A DNA stretch of 64,000 nt from Zantedeschia hybrid cultivar (GCA_030544215.1 JARZZO010000002.1:78623150-78687149), one strand, 5' to 3'. Positions 1-11,425 are shown, numbered from the stretch's first letter. The notes: a model not told the origin generated them from the letters alone. Numbers and translations: made by a program.

Positions 1-2
1 AC

Positions 3-608
3 TGTGGGAGTTCAACTCGCAATTCAACTGTTACACTTTCTGAGGTTCCTCAGAGCTCAAACCTTTCATATTTGTCTACAAGTTCGGGATTTTCTGTTAT
101 TCACCCATCTGCGGACATGTCTGAGATTCAGTCTTCTTCTGGCATTACGGCGGACATTGCTACAACAGCTGAATTAGCAGACATCAGTGTGCTATCTGGA
201 AATCCAGAGGGTATCCCTTGTCAGACTGATATGGCCATTCCCGGATTTCCTGTTTCAGGGGGGATGGTGCCTGAAAACCATATTGCTATTCCTCCTGCAG
301 GCTTTATTGTGCCTGAAACTGATAGTATTTTTGTTGATCCACTTCCAGTTGGAGTCGACGACGCGGTGCCTTCTGAAAGTGACATCGACATCTCAATTGA
401 GGATAGCTCTAGGCTTCCAGGAATTAACGATTCTTTCTGGGAACAGTTCCTGACAGCAAGCCCAGTCTCCGGCGACACTGAGGTAGACTCGAATGTACAC
501 GTAGCTAAAGATGTGCAGCGAGATCAGGAAAATGGATGGACCAAAGTTCAGAACATGGACCATCTCACAGAACAAATGGGGCTTCTTTCCTCGGAATCAG
601 GAGGGTGA
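3..608 (+). CDS. HSFA1: Class A1 heat-shock transcription factor, C-terminal part (5' partial)
   Basis: The frame is open from the left window edge (base 3) to TGA at 606-608, about 201 residues, so DNA-binding and oligomerisation domains lie outside. Seen: an acidic, Ser/Pro-rich region; an AHA-type activator motif (DSFWEQFLTASP, about nt 428-463) where aromatic and bulky residues sit among acidic ones; then a C-terminal export signal MDHLTEQMGLLSS (nt 555-593). Known: this AHA plus NES order at the extreme C-terminus is the signature of plant class A Hsfs, and the LTEQMG form is typical of A1 members, master activators of the heat response that bind heat-shock elements as trimers. The first ATG-like start in frame is not a real start; the gene continues upstream. 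Assignment to A1 rather than another A subclass rests on the two motifs only. Confidence 0.9.
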   Translation, partial: CGSSTRNSTVTLSEVPQSSNLSYLSTSSGFSVIHPSADMSEIQSSSGITADIATTAELADISVLSGNPEGIPCQTDMAIPGFPVSGGMVPENHIAIPPAGFIVPETDSIFVDPLPVGVDDAVPSESDIDISIEDSSRLPGINDSFWEQFLTASPVSGDTEVDSNVHVAKDVQRDQENGWTKVQNMDHLTEQMGLLSSESGG

Positions 609-2172
609 TGCTGCTGGCTGTCATGCCATGCTTCTCGATGTTCCTGAGGACCTCTTAGTATGTGCGGAGTTTTCCTTTGACGGTACAATAACATAATGTT
701 TATAAAGTTGTATAATCTTCTGCATGTATAAATTGCTTGCTTCTCTGCATCGTTTCTTTTGCTAAGCATGTGAAGCAAGGGGGTTGCTCTGTGCCAATTT
801 TCTGAGATTGTTGTGCTCAGTGGGGCTCAGTCTCAACCTTGTCCCGGTGAGCTTGCACAAGAAAATGAAAATGAAGGTGAAAATGAAAAATGAAATAGCT
901 TTTGATCTTAAAACAATGAGTTTGCATATAGCTGTGTCTTCTCCACATGTTGCTCGTATTCTGATCAGGAATGTTATCCCTCTTTTTTCTCTGGATGGTT
1001 GCTTGTTGATGACTTGATCTTATTGAATACGAGTATTTGCCAGTTTTTCACGGAGGACAATGATCAAGAAATTTTATGGACTCCGCATGCTTTGGACCTT
1101 GGGCATTTGCCGTCTCATTTTAAGGGAGCGTGAATTCCCCCAAAAAATTGTGTGGTTTTAGTTTTCGCAACTGATTTTCGTGTATCTTGTGAATACAAGA
1201 AAATGTTGGTTAGGAATTGTTTTTGTTCTCAGAATATTTTTTTTGTAATCTATTTTTGACTTCATGTTTCAATTATGGATGCACAACAGATCAAGTTTTT
1301 GTTAATTATAGTATATATCTGGTTCACCAAGAGACTATCCTATTGCTTTCCGGAAAGCCTTTGAATGTATGATGTTTTACTCTGTAAACCCCAACTTGTT
1401 CAGATCTCACTAGTCCTAAGACTAGTCAGTTACCATGAATGGTACGGGGTGAAAAGGGGATAAGTTATACACGGAGTTTGGTGTACATTGTCTGAGACCG
1501 TCACATGAGACCTGTTGTTTTCTTGAATTGCATCTGGTCTAGCAGGCAGGGTCATAGTGCTGGGACTGGTTTGGTGGGACTTCGTTCGTGTGGATGATCA
1601 ATGTTAATGTTACATTGCTACCATCAAGTTGAACTTTTGATTATTAGTGAAATGGAGCTTTATATTAGTAGATTTGTGCCTTGGAGATAAGGGAACACGG
1701 TTTGCAACACTACCCGAGGTTTGAGCTAAACTAATTGATTTAGATGGTGAGTAAAGTTTTCATTCGAATGCACATATAGAGTTTTTAAGTGACCACATAG
1801 AGTTTGTCAATTTGTTATTTTTAGGAGAAACGAGTGATCTATAATTTGTTATTTTTAGGGGAAATGAGTGATCTATCGTTTTTATCATGGCCATGTAAGT
1901 TATGTGGATTTCAGTAGTGTGTTAAGTGTTTTGTGGTATAGAATATAGATATGCATCCTTTGAATCAGTGTAGTAAATGCTTTTATTATGGAGCGTTAGG
2001 CAGGTCGACTTCATGTTGCATCATGTTCCGGGACTGGGTGAAAAAAATATTTCCAGTCCACAACAAATACCAACAAATAATAACGCAGATCATCAGAGAC
2101 GAAGGGCCAAAATCGCTCTGAACAGATTATGAGATAAATTACTATGCACACACACACTACAAACACGATGCT
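609..2172 (+). other. 3' UTR of the Hsf gene and downstream intergenic DNA
   Basis: No supported gene. The first several hundred bases after the Hsf stop are T-rich and transcript-like, consistent with 3' UTR. I could not place a poly(A) site. Short open frames here have no recognisable features. Confidence 0.5.
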
Positions 2173-2345
2173 TAATGGGGTGTTTGGTTGCATTATAATG
2201 ACATTTTTTTAATAAATATATATTTTTATAGTGAAAATATATTAAAAAGGGTGTTTGGTTGCATTAATGTCACTTTTTTTTATAATGAAAGTGTATTAAA
2301 AGGGTGTTTGGTGGACACTATTAAAATATATGTTAATAAGACTTT
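2173..2345. repeat. Three degenerate tandem copies starting GGGTGTTTGGT
   Basis: The block GGGTGTTTGGTTGCATTA plus an AT-rich tail recurs at about 2176, 2249 and 2301. GGGTGTTTGG is a common end motif of plant MITEs, so this may be stacked MITE ends rather than a true minisatellite. Confidence 0.6.
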
Positions 2346-2430
2346 ATCTCACAAAACATGATAAAATTAAAAAGAGGGATGTCCCTGTTTTATTTTTGGG
2401 AAATGTTAGCTGCACAACTGGGTGTCTTGA

Positions 2431-4228
2431 CCTTTGTTAGTTAATTCGCGTATAAAACGCGAATTGTACGCGTCCGTCCGTCTCTTTCAAAAAAACGCAC
2501 GTTCGCCGAACAGAAACGAAAGATGCAGTAAAATTCGCGTCTTTAACCTTCGATAGTTTAAAACGGGTATAAAACGCATTTCGTATTATTCGGAGGTTAA
2601 AATACGGAACTCTTCCCAAACTCATCCGTCTGTAGGTCGTGGGCCGCATGTGATGCCTTCTGCGGTTCCTATCCTTCCCCCAATTTCCTATTAGCCTCGG
2701 CTTGAAAACCCTAGCATCTTCTCCTCCAAGGCCGTTGGCGGTAGGGTCATAGGGCTGCAAATGCACAACCCCCATTCTGATCTGAGGAAAAACTGCAACA
2801 AGGGTACTTCTCAAACCCCTGCTCCTCTCCGATCTCCCACAGGCTACACTCGCAAGGGCCCTTCATCCCGTAATAACACTCATGTCATAACCCTCTTCCT
2901 CCCCATTCAAGGCCACGGTGGAGCTGCAGTGCAGGGGCCTCTTCAATCTATCAAGGTGTCAACAAGCTAAAGAGTCAAGACTCAAGACTAGCCACTCTTC
3001 AATCTCAATAGAGCAGCCGCAAGGCTACAAGGCTTTGAGGTGGGCTGGCAAGCACCATAAGGCTGGAGGCTGCTGGATCTCCTCTCCTGGAGAGCAGAGA
3101 GAGAAGAATGCTCACAAGGCTCCCTGACCTCTGGTCTCCTCTCTCCTAAAGCAGCAGCTCTGACTAGGGCCTTCCCAATCTCCCAGTCCCCTCCATTTTT
3201 AATTCACAAAGGCAGGCTGAGATAGCAGAATATAGGAGAGCAACATATTTTTGACAAGTTTGCATCTTCTTGGCTACATTTTTCTCTTCTAATTTTTGAA
3301 TAACTAATTTGTGGGTATGTTTTTTGAATCACCAAACTGTGCATATCAGATTTTATATTACAATGTTCTCTAGCTGTGTACACCAAACTTACATTTCTTA
3401 TGATCACAGGGACGAAGGATTATTTGTTTCTAAAACATTAGTTAAAATTTGTGTGAAATGTAGAGAGAATGCATGTCTTTATGTATATATATATCCGTAT
3501 TTTTTACTACGAATTTATCACATACTCCGTATGATACTCCGTACATATGCCGTTCCGTATTTATAAAAAAGACGAAATTTTGACCGAATTTTTGACCGTC
3601 TTATTCAAAATTTTATTCGAATTATATTCGAACGTATCTTTAACGTATTATACCCGTTCCGTATTTAACTAACTATGGTCTTGACTCTTTAGCTTGTTGA
3701 CACCTTGATAGATTGAAGAGGCCCCTGCACTGCAGCTCCACCGTGGCCTTGAATGGGGAGGAAGAGGGTTATGACATGAGTGTTATTACGGGATGAAGGG
3801 CCCTTGCGAGTGTAGCCTGTGGGAGATCGGAGAGGAGCAGGGGTCTGAGAAGTACCCTTGTTGCAGTTTTTCCTCAGATCAGAATGGGGGTTGTGCATTT
3901 GCAGCCCTATGACCCTGCCGCCAACGGCCTTGGAGGAGAAGATGCTAGGGTTTTCAAGCCGAGGCTAATAGGAAATTGGGGGAAGGATAGGAACCGCAGA
4001 AGGCATCACATGCGGCCCACGACCTACGGACGGATGAGTTTGGGAAGAGTTCCGTATTTTAACCTCCGAATAATACGAAATGCGTTTTATACCCGTTTTA
4101 AACTATCGAAGGTTAAAGATGCGAATTTTACTGCATCTTTCGTTTCTGTTCGGCGAACATGCGTTTTTTTGAAAGAGACGGACGGACGCGTACAATTCGC
4201 GTTTTATACGCGAATTAACTAACAAAGG
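2431..4228. mobile_element. Foldback element with ~550-bp inverted arms
   Basis: Bases 2431-2981 and 3679-4228 are inverted repeats of each other with only about five differences noticed by eye, flanking a ~700-bp spacer. Outer ends read CCTTTGTTAGTTAATTCGCG and its complement. Just inside each end is a second small inverted repeat (AATTCGCG, 7-base loop, CGCGAATT). Long arms and a non-coding spacer fit a foldback or long-TIR Mutator-like non-autonomous element. Arm frames of 69 and 112-125 codons are mirror copies without a recognisable domain. I found no clear target-site duplication. Confidence 0.85.
2982..3678. other. Spacer of the foldback element, with an internal terminus-like motif
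   Basis: No coding capacity recognised. Its right end (about 3480-3675) is AT-rich with repeated CCGTATTT and CGAAC/CGTAT words and finishes CCGTATTTAACTAAC, the same TTAACTAAC that ends the outer right arm. This suggests an older element end is buried at the spacer/arm junction. Confidence 0.55.
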
Positions 4229-4289
4229 ATTGAACCCCGGTCGCTTATAAATAGTTGTACAGACCCGACTTCCGAGCCCTACAAAAAAA

Positions 4290-4630
4290 AAGAAGTGTTA
4301 ACTTGCCTACATATTAACATGATAACACATTAACATATTAAGGTGCTGATATTTTAGGAATTAAAATGTTATCATTAAAATATTAAGATGTTAACATGCT
4401 AAGATATTTAACATCTTAGTACATTAATATGATGACATTTTAACGTACCACTGCATTAAAATATTAATGTCTTAAAATGTTAAGAGTACTACTTAAATAT
4501 TGAAATATATTATTTAATATTTCAATACATTAACATGTAACACACTACATTATCACGTTAAGGTATTAATGCGTTAACATTTTATAATTAAGATATTAAG
4601 ATATCAACATTAATATCATATAACAAGTTA
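4290..4630. repeat. AT-rich degenerate minisatellite (TTAACAT/ATTAAGATG words)
   Basis: About 340 bases made of drifting copies of words such as ACATATTAACAT, ATTAAGATGTTAACAT and AAAATGTTA, at irregular 12-20-base spacing. No coding potential. It directly follows the foldback element. Confidence 0.7.
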
Positions 4631-4794
4631 AAGATTGATTGCGAAAAAAAGTCTCCTCACAAAATTAAGTCTAGAGGGGAAAAAATAAAAAAAAGTCAGA
4701 AAATTTAAAACAGGGCAGAACAAACGAGAGCTTTATTATTTTTTGCTTTCTTATAATTTAATTTAATATAATATTAATTTAATATTGAAAAGGG

Positions 4795-5160
4795 TTACTT
4801 ATGGCGCGGAGAAATTTTAAAAAATTTCATAGTGGACGTGAGTCCGTGACCTTGGCTCCCTCCCCTCCCACCACCGCTTCCGCCAGATCGGAGAAACAGG
4901 CCTCCGGCGTCGCCGGCCCACCGTCGGCGGCACGGCCGCCCCCGCCGTCGCCTTCCCACGCCGCACACATCGCCTGGAATCTCGAACTCGGCAGCGCCTC
5001 CGCCCATCCTGCGAGAAGAGCGCTCCGATCAGCGCCGTCTTGGAGCCCCCTCCCCCCCACTCGGAGTGTTTCTCTTCTCCCTGTAGGTTCCCCTTTCCTT
5101 TTCTCTCCTCAGCAGGATGTTGTTTGGAACCCCAGATGTGTTAAATCCAGTTCGTAGTCC
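4795..5160. other. GC-rich island, possible gene-fragment remnant
   Basis: A sharp change from AT-rich DNA to CCG/GCC-rich sequence, open in several frames on both strands as GC-rich DNA often is. No recognisable domain, and low-complexity Pro/Ala/Ser translations. It could be a leader exon remnant or captured fragment. I do not call a gene. Confidence 0.4.
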
Positions 5161-5408
5161 CAGAAGAGAAGTAACAACTTCTAGAGGGGTTCGTCTTCTC
5201 CCTGTAGGTTCCGCTTTCCCTTAATCTCCTCAGCAGGATGTTGTTTGGAACCCTAGATGTGTGAATCCACTTCATGTGTCAGAAGAATAATAACAACTTC
5301 TACTGGTGATTGCTTTCTAGGAGACTCTTCAACTTTCCAATGTGTCTTTTGAATTTTCTGCTTCTACTGGCGATTGCTTTCTAGGAGACTCTTCAACTTT
5401 CCAATGTC
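5074..5408. repeat. Two successive tandem duplications (120-bp and 64-bp periods)
   Basis: TCTTCTCCCTGTAGGTTCC recurs at 5074 and, with one change, at 5194 (period ~120), followed each time by a CAGCAGGATGTTGTTTGGAA block. Then CTTCTACTGG..GATTGCTTTC recurs at 5297 and 5361 (period 64). Copies are mildly diverged. Confidence 0.8.
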
Positions 5409-6711
5409 TCTTGACAATTAATATATAGTTCACTAATTATTTCCACAATAATAGGAGTGTGTGATTCCTTAGTTCTGTTTCCAATTGAAGCACCAGAATG
5501 GGGAACATGACCATCCCGGGATTGGGAGGTAAGTATAGTAGCCACTTGGATGGGCATATACCTCAAAGTGAGCCTAAGGTTCATAATGCATTTAAGCCTA
5601 TCCTCTTGTATATATTTCTTCTTTCGTAGTCAGTCATGCCAATAATGGATGAAGTGGGGATGTAGTCTAGATCATCCGCGTGGGCGGTGGCTTCTCATTG
5701 CACTTTGTCCTTGCCTTTCTTCTTGTAAGTGGACAACGTGAGCTCCCTCCCTGGTCTGTTGTCGTGGTTCATCTTGTGTTATATGTGCAAAATTTTGCTC
5801 TTTTATGAATGAAATCAAAGTGTGAAGTTGCTGAAGAGACGGTGCATTACCTTATCCTCCATCAAGATTATCTATGCTGGTGGTAGAGGTGGAATCATGT
5901 GAGGCCTGATAGACCACACTGTCATTGGATTTCAACATCTTTCGCCTTTTTACACAGCGTCCAAGTCTGCAATATCCATAGGATTTCTTGATGTCTTCCC
6001 CGAAGTTCCTTGCTTCTTCCTGTTTACTGCCTCATCTTCTAACACTTGGGAGTTGAAACTCAAAAGGCAAAGGAACATCATCCAACTCTGTTTTGACCTG
6101 TTGCTAATCATTTGCATTGAATTCTGGTGGACTAGGTGCTCTTGCATCCTTCCATGCATTCAGTCGATCTTCTTCATCAAAGATGGCATCTAAACCTATA
6201 GGTTTTTCTTTACTTATCCCCTCTAATTGAATATCTTGTATTCTCTCTCTTGTCTTTATACATTTTGCATCCATTGGAGATTCTTAAAGTTCATCCTCAC
6301 GTTGTAGTGGCAGAATATGAGCTTCTCCAATTGCAATGACTTTAATGTGTTCCTTTCTTGGTATGAATTGAACTAAATATACTCCAGTTCTTCTCGCACC
6401 TTGAAATGGTGTTTCTCTTGCTCAAAACTTAGATTGCTACATATGCAAGATTTTCTTAATCATGGGTTCTCTCATGACCTAGACACAAGTCAATTATAAA
6501 CCACAAAAGCAATGGCGATAGGTAATTATATGAGTAATTGCCATTTGTAATATGTTAGAAAATTGTCGGTTGTTACCTGGACTCAAAATGTTCACTGCTT
6601 TTTGAGCATGGCTTGTTATGAAATGATATAACTTTGGCCTGTAATCATGCATGTACTTCCATGTCCATATGTCTTTGTCCTCATATGCATGTACTTTAAC
6701 TTTGGTTGTTA
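5393..6711 (-). pseudogene. Decayed coding block, probably transposon-derived, unidentified
   Basis: On the minus strand long stretches read as plausible protein with scattered stops and frameshifts, including segments around 6160-5950 and 6400-6180 (reads ending in VQFIPRKEHIKVIAIGEAH). No family is named with confidence. Its position beside LTR and LINE remnants makes a retroelement origin likely, but this is inference. Confidence 0.4.
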
Positions 6712-6978
6712 CTAAGACACTCCTACTAGATAATTATTGCAAAAAGTCCCATTAAAAATTCTTAAAAATAGAAAATTACACCTAAAATTTAGAAAAATAG
6801 AAAATATGCTAAATGGGCTCCAAATGGGTCAAATAAACTGTCTATGGACTTGTCTAAAAATAATTTATGCAGCAATAAAGCTCTGAAAAATCTCCAAGTC
6901 ACAATGAAGCTGGAACAACTCTCTGACGGCAGTAGACGCGCTCCTTCAAGTGTAAAGTAGCGGATCTGGATCCTCATC
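6712..6978 (-). repeat. 3' LTR (truncated) of the short LTR element
   Basis: Direct repeat of 8576-8844, clearly alignable by eye (shared TAGATAATTATTGCA, CAAATAAACTGTCTATGGAC-type and ACAATGAAGCTGGAACA words) with many substitutions. On the minus strand it begins TGATGAGGATCC just after a G/A-rich polypurine tract. Confidence 0.65.
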
Positions 6979-7049
6979 ATTCTCCCCCAGTTCGAAATTA
7001 CTCGTCCTCGAGTTTTAAAGTGCGGCAATATCTATAGGGAGATGATGAG

Positions 7050-7560
7050 ATCAATAAAGTAAGAAAGCACGACTGATGCCATTGAGATTACCATGTAGAG
7101 GACAGTCTCGCCTCGGTGTGGAATGTGCTTCAATATCGCTCCATATGTGGTCAAAATCATGCTGGCTGATGGTGTCTTGAATGATCTTCGGTTGATTGAC
7201 TACATCTTTGATCATCTCTTCCTTCCTTAGCTCACCCTGCTCAACTATGAGTGTGGAACCAACTTCAAAATGGACTTCGGGAATCATGTCTAGCCTTGCT
7301 TCCAATATCTTGGACTTGACCTCCTCAAAATACTCGTCTTCTAGTGCTGGATTAGCTTCACAAACTTCTTCTTTCACTTGGTTGTAATATTCCTTAAACC
7401 AACGCTAGGTCGGCCTCGTAAACTTCCTCTTTTGGTTTGGCTCCTCTGGGAAAGTAGCTCTCAAAATTATTCATTAACTTGATCCATTTTGGGTCATCCT
7501 TAATGAAACCTAACATATCTTCGAATAGCCTCCGGCCATCGTCTCATGAAACATGCCACG
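7050..7560 (-). pseudogene. gag-like reading frame remnant
   Basis: The minus strand carries a broken frame. Around 7560-7390 it reads about FIKDDPKWIKLMNNFESYFPR. After a frame change, a 108-codon open segment at 7377-7051 contains a Glu/Lys-rich stretch. The style fits a retroelement gag/linker, but no zinc knuckle is visible. Broken by frameshifts, hence pseudogene. Confidence 0.4.
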
Positions 7561-7639
7561 TATTTAGAGCTGCCGGAAGTCGGCATGCAAATCTAGGCGA
7601 CTGACGTGGGCCTTGAGATATGTGAATGGATGTCCATGA

Positions 7640-7930
7640 GGTGTGTGCAAGAGTAGCATGTAAAATGATGCACCGCTGGTTGATGGACTGTTGGATGAAG
7701 TCGACCTTGCTATGAGGAAGCCAACAGTACGGTCAGTTGTGTAAATTGGAGCCTTAGTCAGGTCTTGGCATTGGCGGCACATAAAATGATGTGCAGCTGG
7801 TGGATGAGGTATTGGACATGGTTTGCCTCGTTGCAAGGATGCCATCGACACAATCGACATGCAAAATTGGCGCAAGCCTCGGAGGTAGGCACATAAAATG
7901 GGGCACACTGGCAGTGATGACATGCTAGAT
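7640..7930. repeat. Degenerate ~115-130-bp tandem repeat inside the LTR element leader
   Basis: CATGTAAAATGATGCACCGCTGG, CACATAAAATGATGTGCAGCTGG and CACATAAAATGGGGCACACTGG occur at about 7656, 7778 and 7891, each followed by a TGATG/GGATGA-rich tail. Confidence 0.6.
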
Positions 7931-8575
7931 GAGTTGGACAGTTGCTGTAGAGGTCAGCATTGCGACCAAGTAGGCATTCGGTACATTAGCAGTGCACTAC
8001 CGATCCATGGCCAGTCCATAGACTTGGGCACACAATAGAGAATCTATTGGCACATAGGGACGGGTAGACAATTGTGGACCAGATGATGCAGGGGCGTTCA
8101 GGTGTGGCGTTGTAGCAGGGTGCCCCGAGTAGAGGTTCAACCCTGTTTGCTGAACAGGGCGCGGGTGGGATTGGATAGGCCCACAATTCACGGGCTAAGG
8201 TGTGTTCACGTGCATGCAACGGGATGCGTGAAGGCATGTTCGCACGTATCTAGGAGCGCACTTGCGTGGTGTGGGAAGGAGGGATATGGTGCGTGAGCCT
8301 CTTCCTCGCGCGTTGTTCTTGAAACAGTACCGGGGCATCAACAGAGAGAGAGAGAGGCTGGAGCAGGCGGCGGCGACGGTAGGGCGGGCGTCTCACTCGG
8401 TGGTGGTGGATCGAAGTTGTGCTATGGTACCAAGTTGATGGAGAATGAGGTGGTGGTTGAGACCTTTGACATCACACTGATGGGGAGATAACAGCCTCGG
8501 CGTTGCACCGATAGCTAGGACGTCATACCCAACCCTGTCTCGGGGTTTTTCTGACCCCGTCTTAGGGTTGACGGG

Positions 8576-8844
8576 CTAAGACACTCTCTACTAGATAATT
8601 ATTGCATAAATTCACACTAAAAATCTCTGAAAATAGACAATCGTACCTAAACTTCAGAAAAAATAAAAAAATATTATATGGGTTCCAAATAGGCCAAATA
8701 AAATGTCTATGGACCCGTCTAAAAATTATCTATGCAGCAATCAAGCTTTAGCAAATCTCCGAGCCACAATGAAGCTGGAACATCTTTTTGACGGCGGTAG
8801 ACATGCTTCCTCAAGTGTAAAGCAGTGGATCTGGAGCCCCATCT
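8576..8844 (-). repeat. 5' LTR portion of the short LTR element
   Basis: Partner of the 6712-6978 repeat. On its right (8845) the sequence switches abruptly to LINE reverse-transcriptase coding DNA, so the LTR element abuts or interrupts the LINE. Confidence 0.6.
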
Positions 8845-11157
8845 GTAAGTGTTCCGCTAGAGATAAATTCCTTGATTTCCATATAGCCAATCTCCTTTGC
8901 AGCTTCAAAATCACATGATCCAAATCAAAAACTCTCTGACTGGTCAGTAATGGAGAGGAAGGCTGGAATACACAATAGGCAAAACCTTTGCAATCCACAA
9001 TAGATGCACAGATATGAATATCTTCCTCCACCATATTCATAGGAATAATGGAGCTTCTATGAAAGTTAATCTTGAGAACGGAACAAGCCTCAAGAGCCTT
9101 TAATAAAAAGTGTATCATCTTTGACAAATAAAAGTGTATCATCAGTGAAGTGTAAATGTGAAATAAAATATGGACTATGGATTATCTGCACATCATTGAT
9201 CTAGCCCTGAATCTCAGCCCTTTTACACAATTTACTCAGCATGTTAGCTACATAGACAATAAAAAATGATGATAAAGGATCTCCTTGCCTTAATCCATGA
9301 GAACTTTTGAAAAAAGCATGAACCTCCCCATTAATATTAATAGAAGAAGAATTTGCTGACAGACAATCCCTCAGGATAGAAATCCAATGATCTGGAAATC
9401 CATGATTTTTCAATATACTCCATAGACATTTCAAGTCTTATTGAAGTCAAGCTTGCACGCTAGTCCAGAAATTCCACTCTTCTTCATAGAAAATAACAGT
9501 TCATGAGCCAAAAGGAAATTATCTTTCAACCTTCTCCCATGAAAAAAAGCTGATTGGTTTTCCTCAATGATCCTCCCCAAAATAATTCTCCACCCGTTAG
9601 CCAAGACCCTAGTATAGGTTTTATAAGGACCATTTAATAGGCTAATAGGCCGAAAATATTTTAATTCCATTGTTGCATCCTTCTTAGGAACAAGAACCAG
9701 AAAAGTTTGATTAAATACCTCACAACCTTTCCCTTTAGTGAAACATTCTTGGATTGCTGAAGTAAGGCCAACTTTGATACTCTCCTAGAAATTTTGATAC
9801 AAGAATATCGAAAACCCATCCAGGCCTGGTGCCTTATCTTCACCCAACTGAACATAGCTGTATAAACCTCCTCCTCCGACACATCCTTCAGTGAGCCGAT
9901 TTGATCTTCCTCTAAAAGCTACTGGTGCTATCATCTTACTAGGCAGGAAGCCATCTTCTTTCAAATCTTGATAAAAAAGAATAATTTCATTGGCAATTTC
10001 CTTATCACCTTCAATCCACCCATCATCTTTTTTTAACGTTGTCACCTGTTTACTTCTTCTTCTCCCATTAGCAACCTTATGAAAGATAGAAGTATTCAAA
10101 TCACCTTCTTGTAGTCACTGCACTCGTGATTTTTGATGCCACCTTATCGCCTCCTCATGTAGCCAATCACTCAACCGTGTCTCCAAAATTAAGTGGTTCT
10201 GCATTTGCTGGTCAGGTAAGACTCCTTGTTCCTCAACAATCTCCAGAATCTTCAGTTTATCTTGTGTTTCTTGAACTCTTCTTTCCCTCTCCTCCTTCCA
10301 TGTAAGATGCCACTGCTTGATTCTCTTTTAACTGCCTGAGCTTGAAAGCCAAAGTTTTGACACAGTTTTTCTGAGTCCCACTCTCTATTCAAGCCACTGT
10401 TACTAGCTCTTTAAACTGATCATCTTGAAGCCACATCTTCTCAAATCTAAATGGATTACCGTTGGACCCCCCACCTGACCATGACAATACCAAAACATTA
10501 TGATCTGAAATATCTCTTGGCTGCACCATTACAGGAGGCATTGGAAATGACTCCTCCCAGGCACCATCAAACAAAAACTTTGACATCGAAGGTTCAGACC
10601 TTCCATTACTCCAAGTGAATTTGATAGTTGGATTCTCTATCCCGATTACACCACATCGTCCACCCAGGAGTTAAAATGCTGCATTCCAGTAGTTAATCTA
10701 CTACCACGAATACTCTCTTCAGGTTGCCTGACTTTGTTGAAGTCCCCCAAAACACACCATGGAAGTGAATACCGCAAATAACAATCAGCCAACTCCCTGT
10801 ACTATCTGTCTTTCACTAATAGTGTGTGGACCATACACTACAGACATCACCCACCATGGACCTCCTAGGCTGCTCTGCCATTTAACTGTAAGTGGATACT
10901 CCCCAATGCACAGAAGCTGTTTGACCCACCTACACTGGTCCCAGGCAACCAATATGCCACCTGAAGCTCCTTCGGCCCGTCGAAAAGCAAAATCAACCTC
11001 TCTAAATCCTCTAACTTTCTTAACAATTTCCCCTGTCAACACCTCATATTTAGTTCCTGCAAGCAGAGAATCCCTATACATTGTCTCTTCACTAAGCTCA
11101 TTGTAGCTTCCTGCTTCATCTATTCATGCAGGCCCCTAATATTCTAAGTAGCTACAT
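8845..11157 (-). pseudogene. L1-type LINE ORF2 (endonuclease and reverse transcriptase), degenerate
   Basis: Minus strand, from an endonuclease start at 11157 reading MNVAT*NIRGL (the expected Trp is a stop codon). Endonuclease pieces follow (VWDQCRWVKQLLCI-like at 11081-10785; ISDHNVLVLSWSG near 10500). RT pieces are FRPISLLNGPYKTYTRVLANG (9670-9431), SSHGLRQGDPLSSF (~9290) and FTDDTLLF (~9130), where the catalytic box is TDD rather than ADD. The frame then reaches LKLQRRLAIWKSRNLS near 8870 and is cut at 8845 by the LTR element. Several frameshifts and stops; not functional. No ribonuclease H, 3' UTR or poly(A) tail remains. Confidence 0.85.
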
Positions 11158-11425
11158 TCATCTTGCCACACCAAAGATCCCTCTGAGAACCTTGAGATAA
11201 ATTATCCAACGAATCTGTCGAATCAAGTAGACTGCTCAACTCACGTTTTCCCCTTCCCTTAAACTGACCTGCTGCCACACTAGGTTCACAAATTTTACGA
11301 ATTGACCGACCATTTCTTCTAACCTTACAGCAATCCTGCAGCCTTCATTGCAATTTCTTCATTTCCTCAATCTCGCAGAAGAGAATCTTCCCCTTTCTCT
11401 CCTTCAATCGTCACCCCAACCCTGC

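Larger units (their letters stand above)
6712..8844 (-). mobile_element. Short, pol-less LTR retroelement remnant (minus strand)
   Basis: Read on the minus strand: a long direct repeat at 8844-8576; a sequence near 8441-8427 matching about 12 of 15 bases of the usual initiator-tRNA-Met primer site; leader DNA with degenerate repeats; a broken gag-like stretch (7560-7050); a purine tract CTGGGGGAGAA; and a second copy of the direct repeat (6978-6712). That order is an LTR element. It is too short for pol, so it is non-autonomous or internally deleted. The 3' LTR is truncated: homology stops at 6712 while the 5' LTR should run to the primer site. LTR divergence is high, so the insertion is old. 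Confidence 0.6.

Noticed and set aside
2437..4222. Mirrored 69- and 112-125-codon frames in the foldback arms
   Set aside because: Present only because the arms are inverted copies; no domain recognised, so not called as genes.
4801..5157. 118-codon plus-strand frame in the GC island
   Set aside because: Low-complexity Ser/Pro/Ala translation, opposite strand equally open, no homologous motif.
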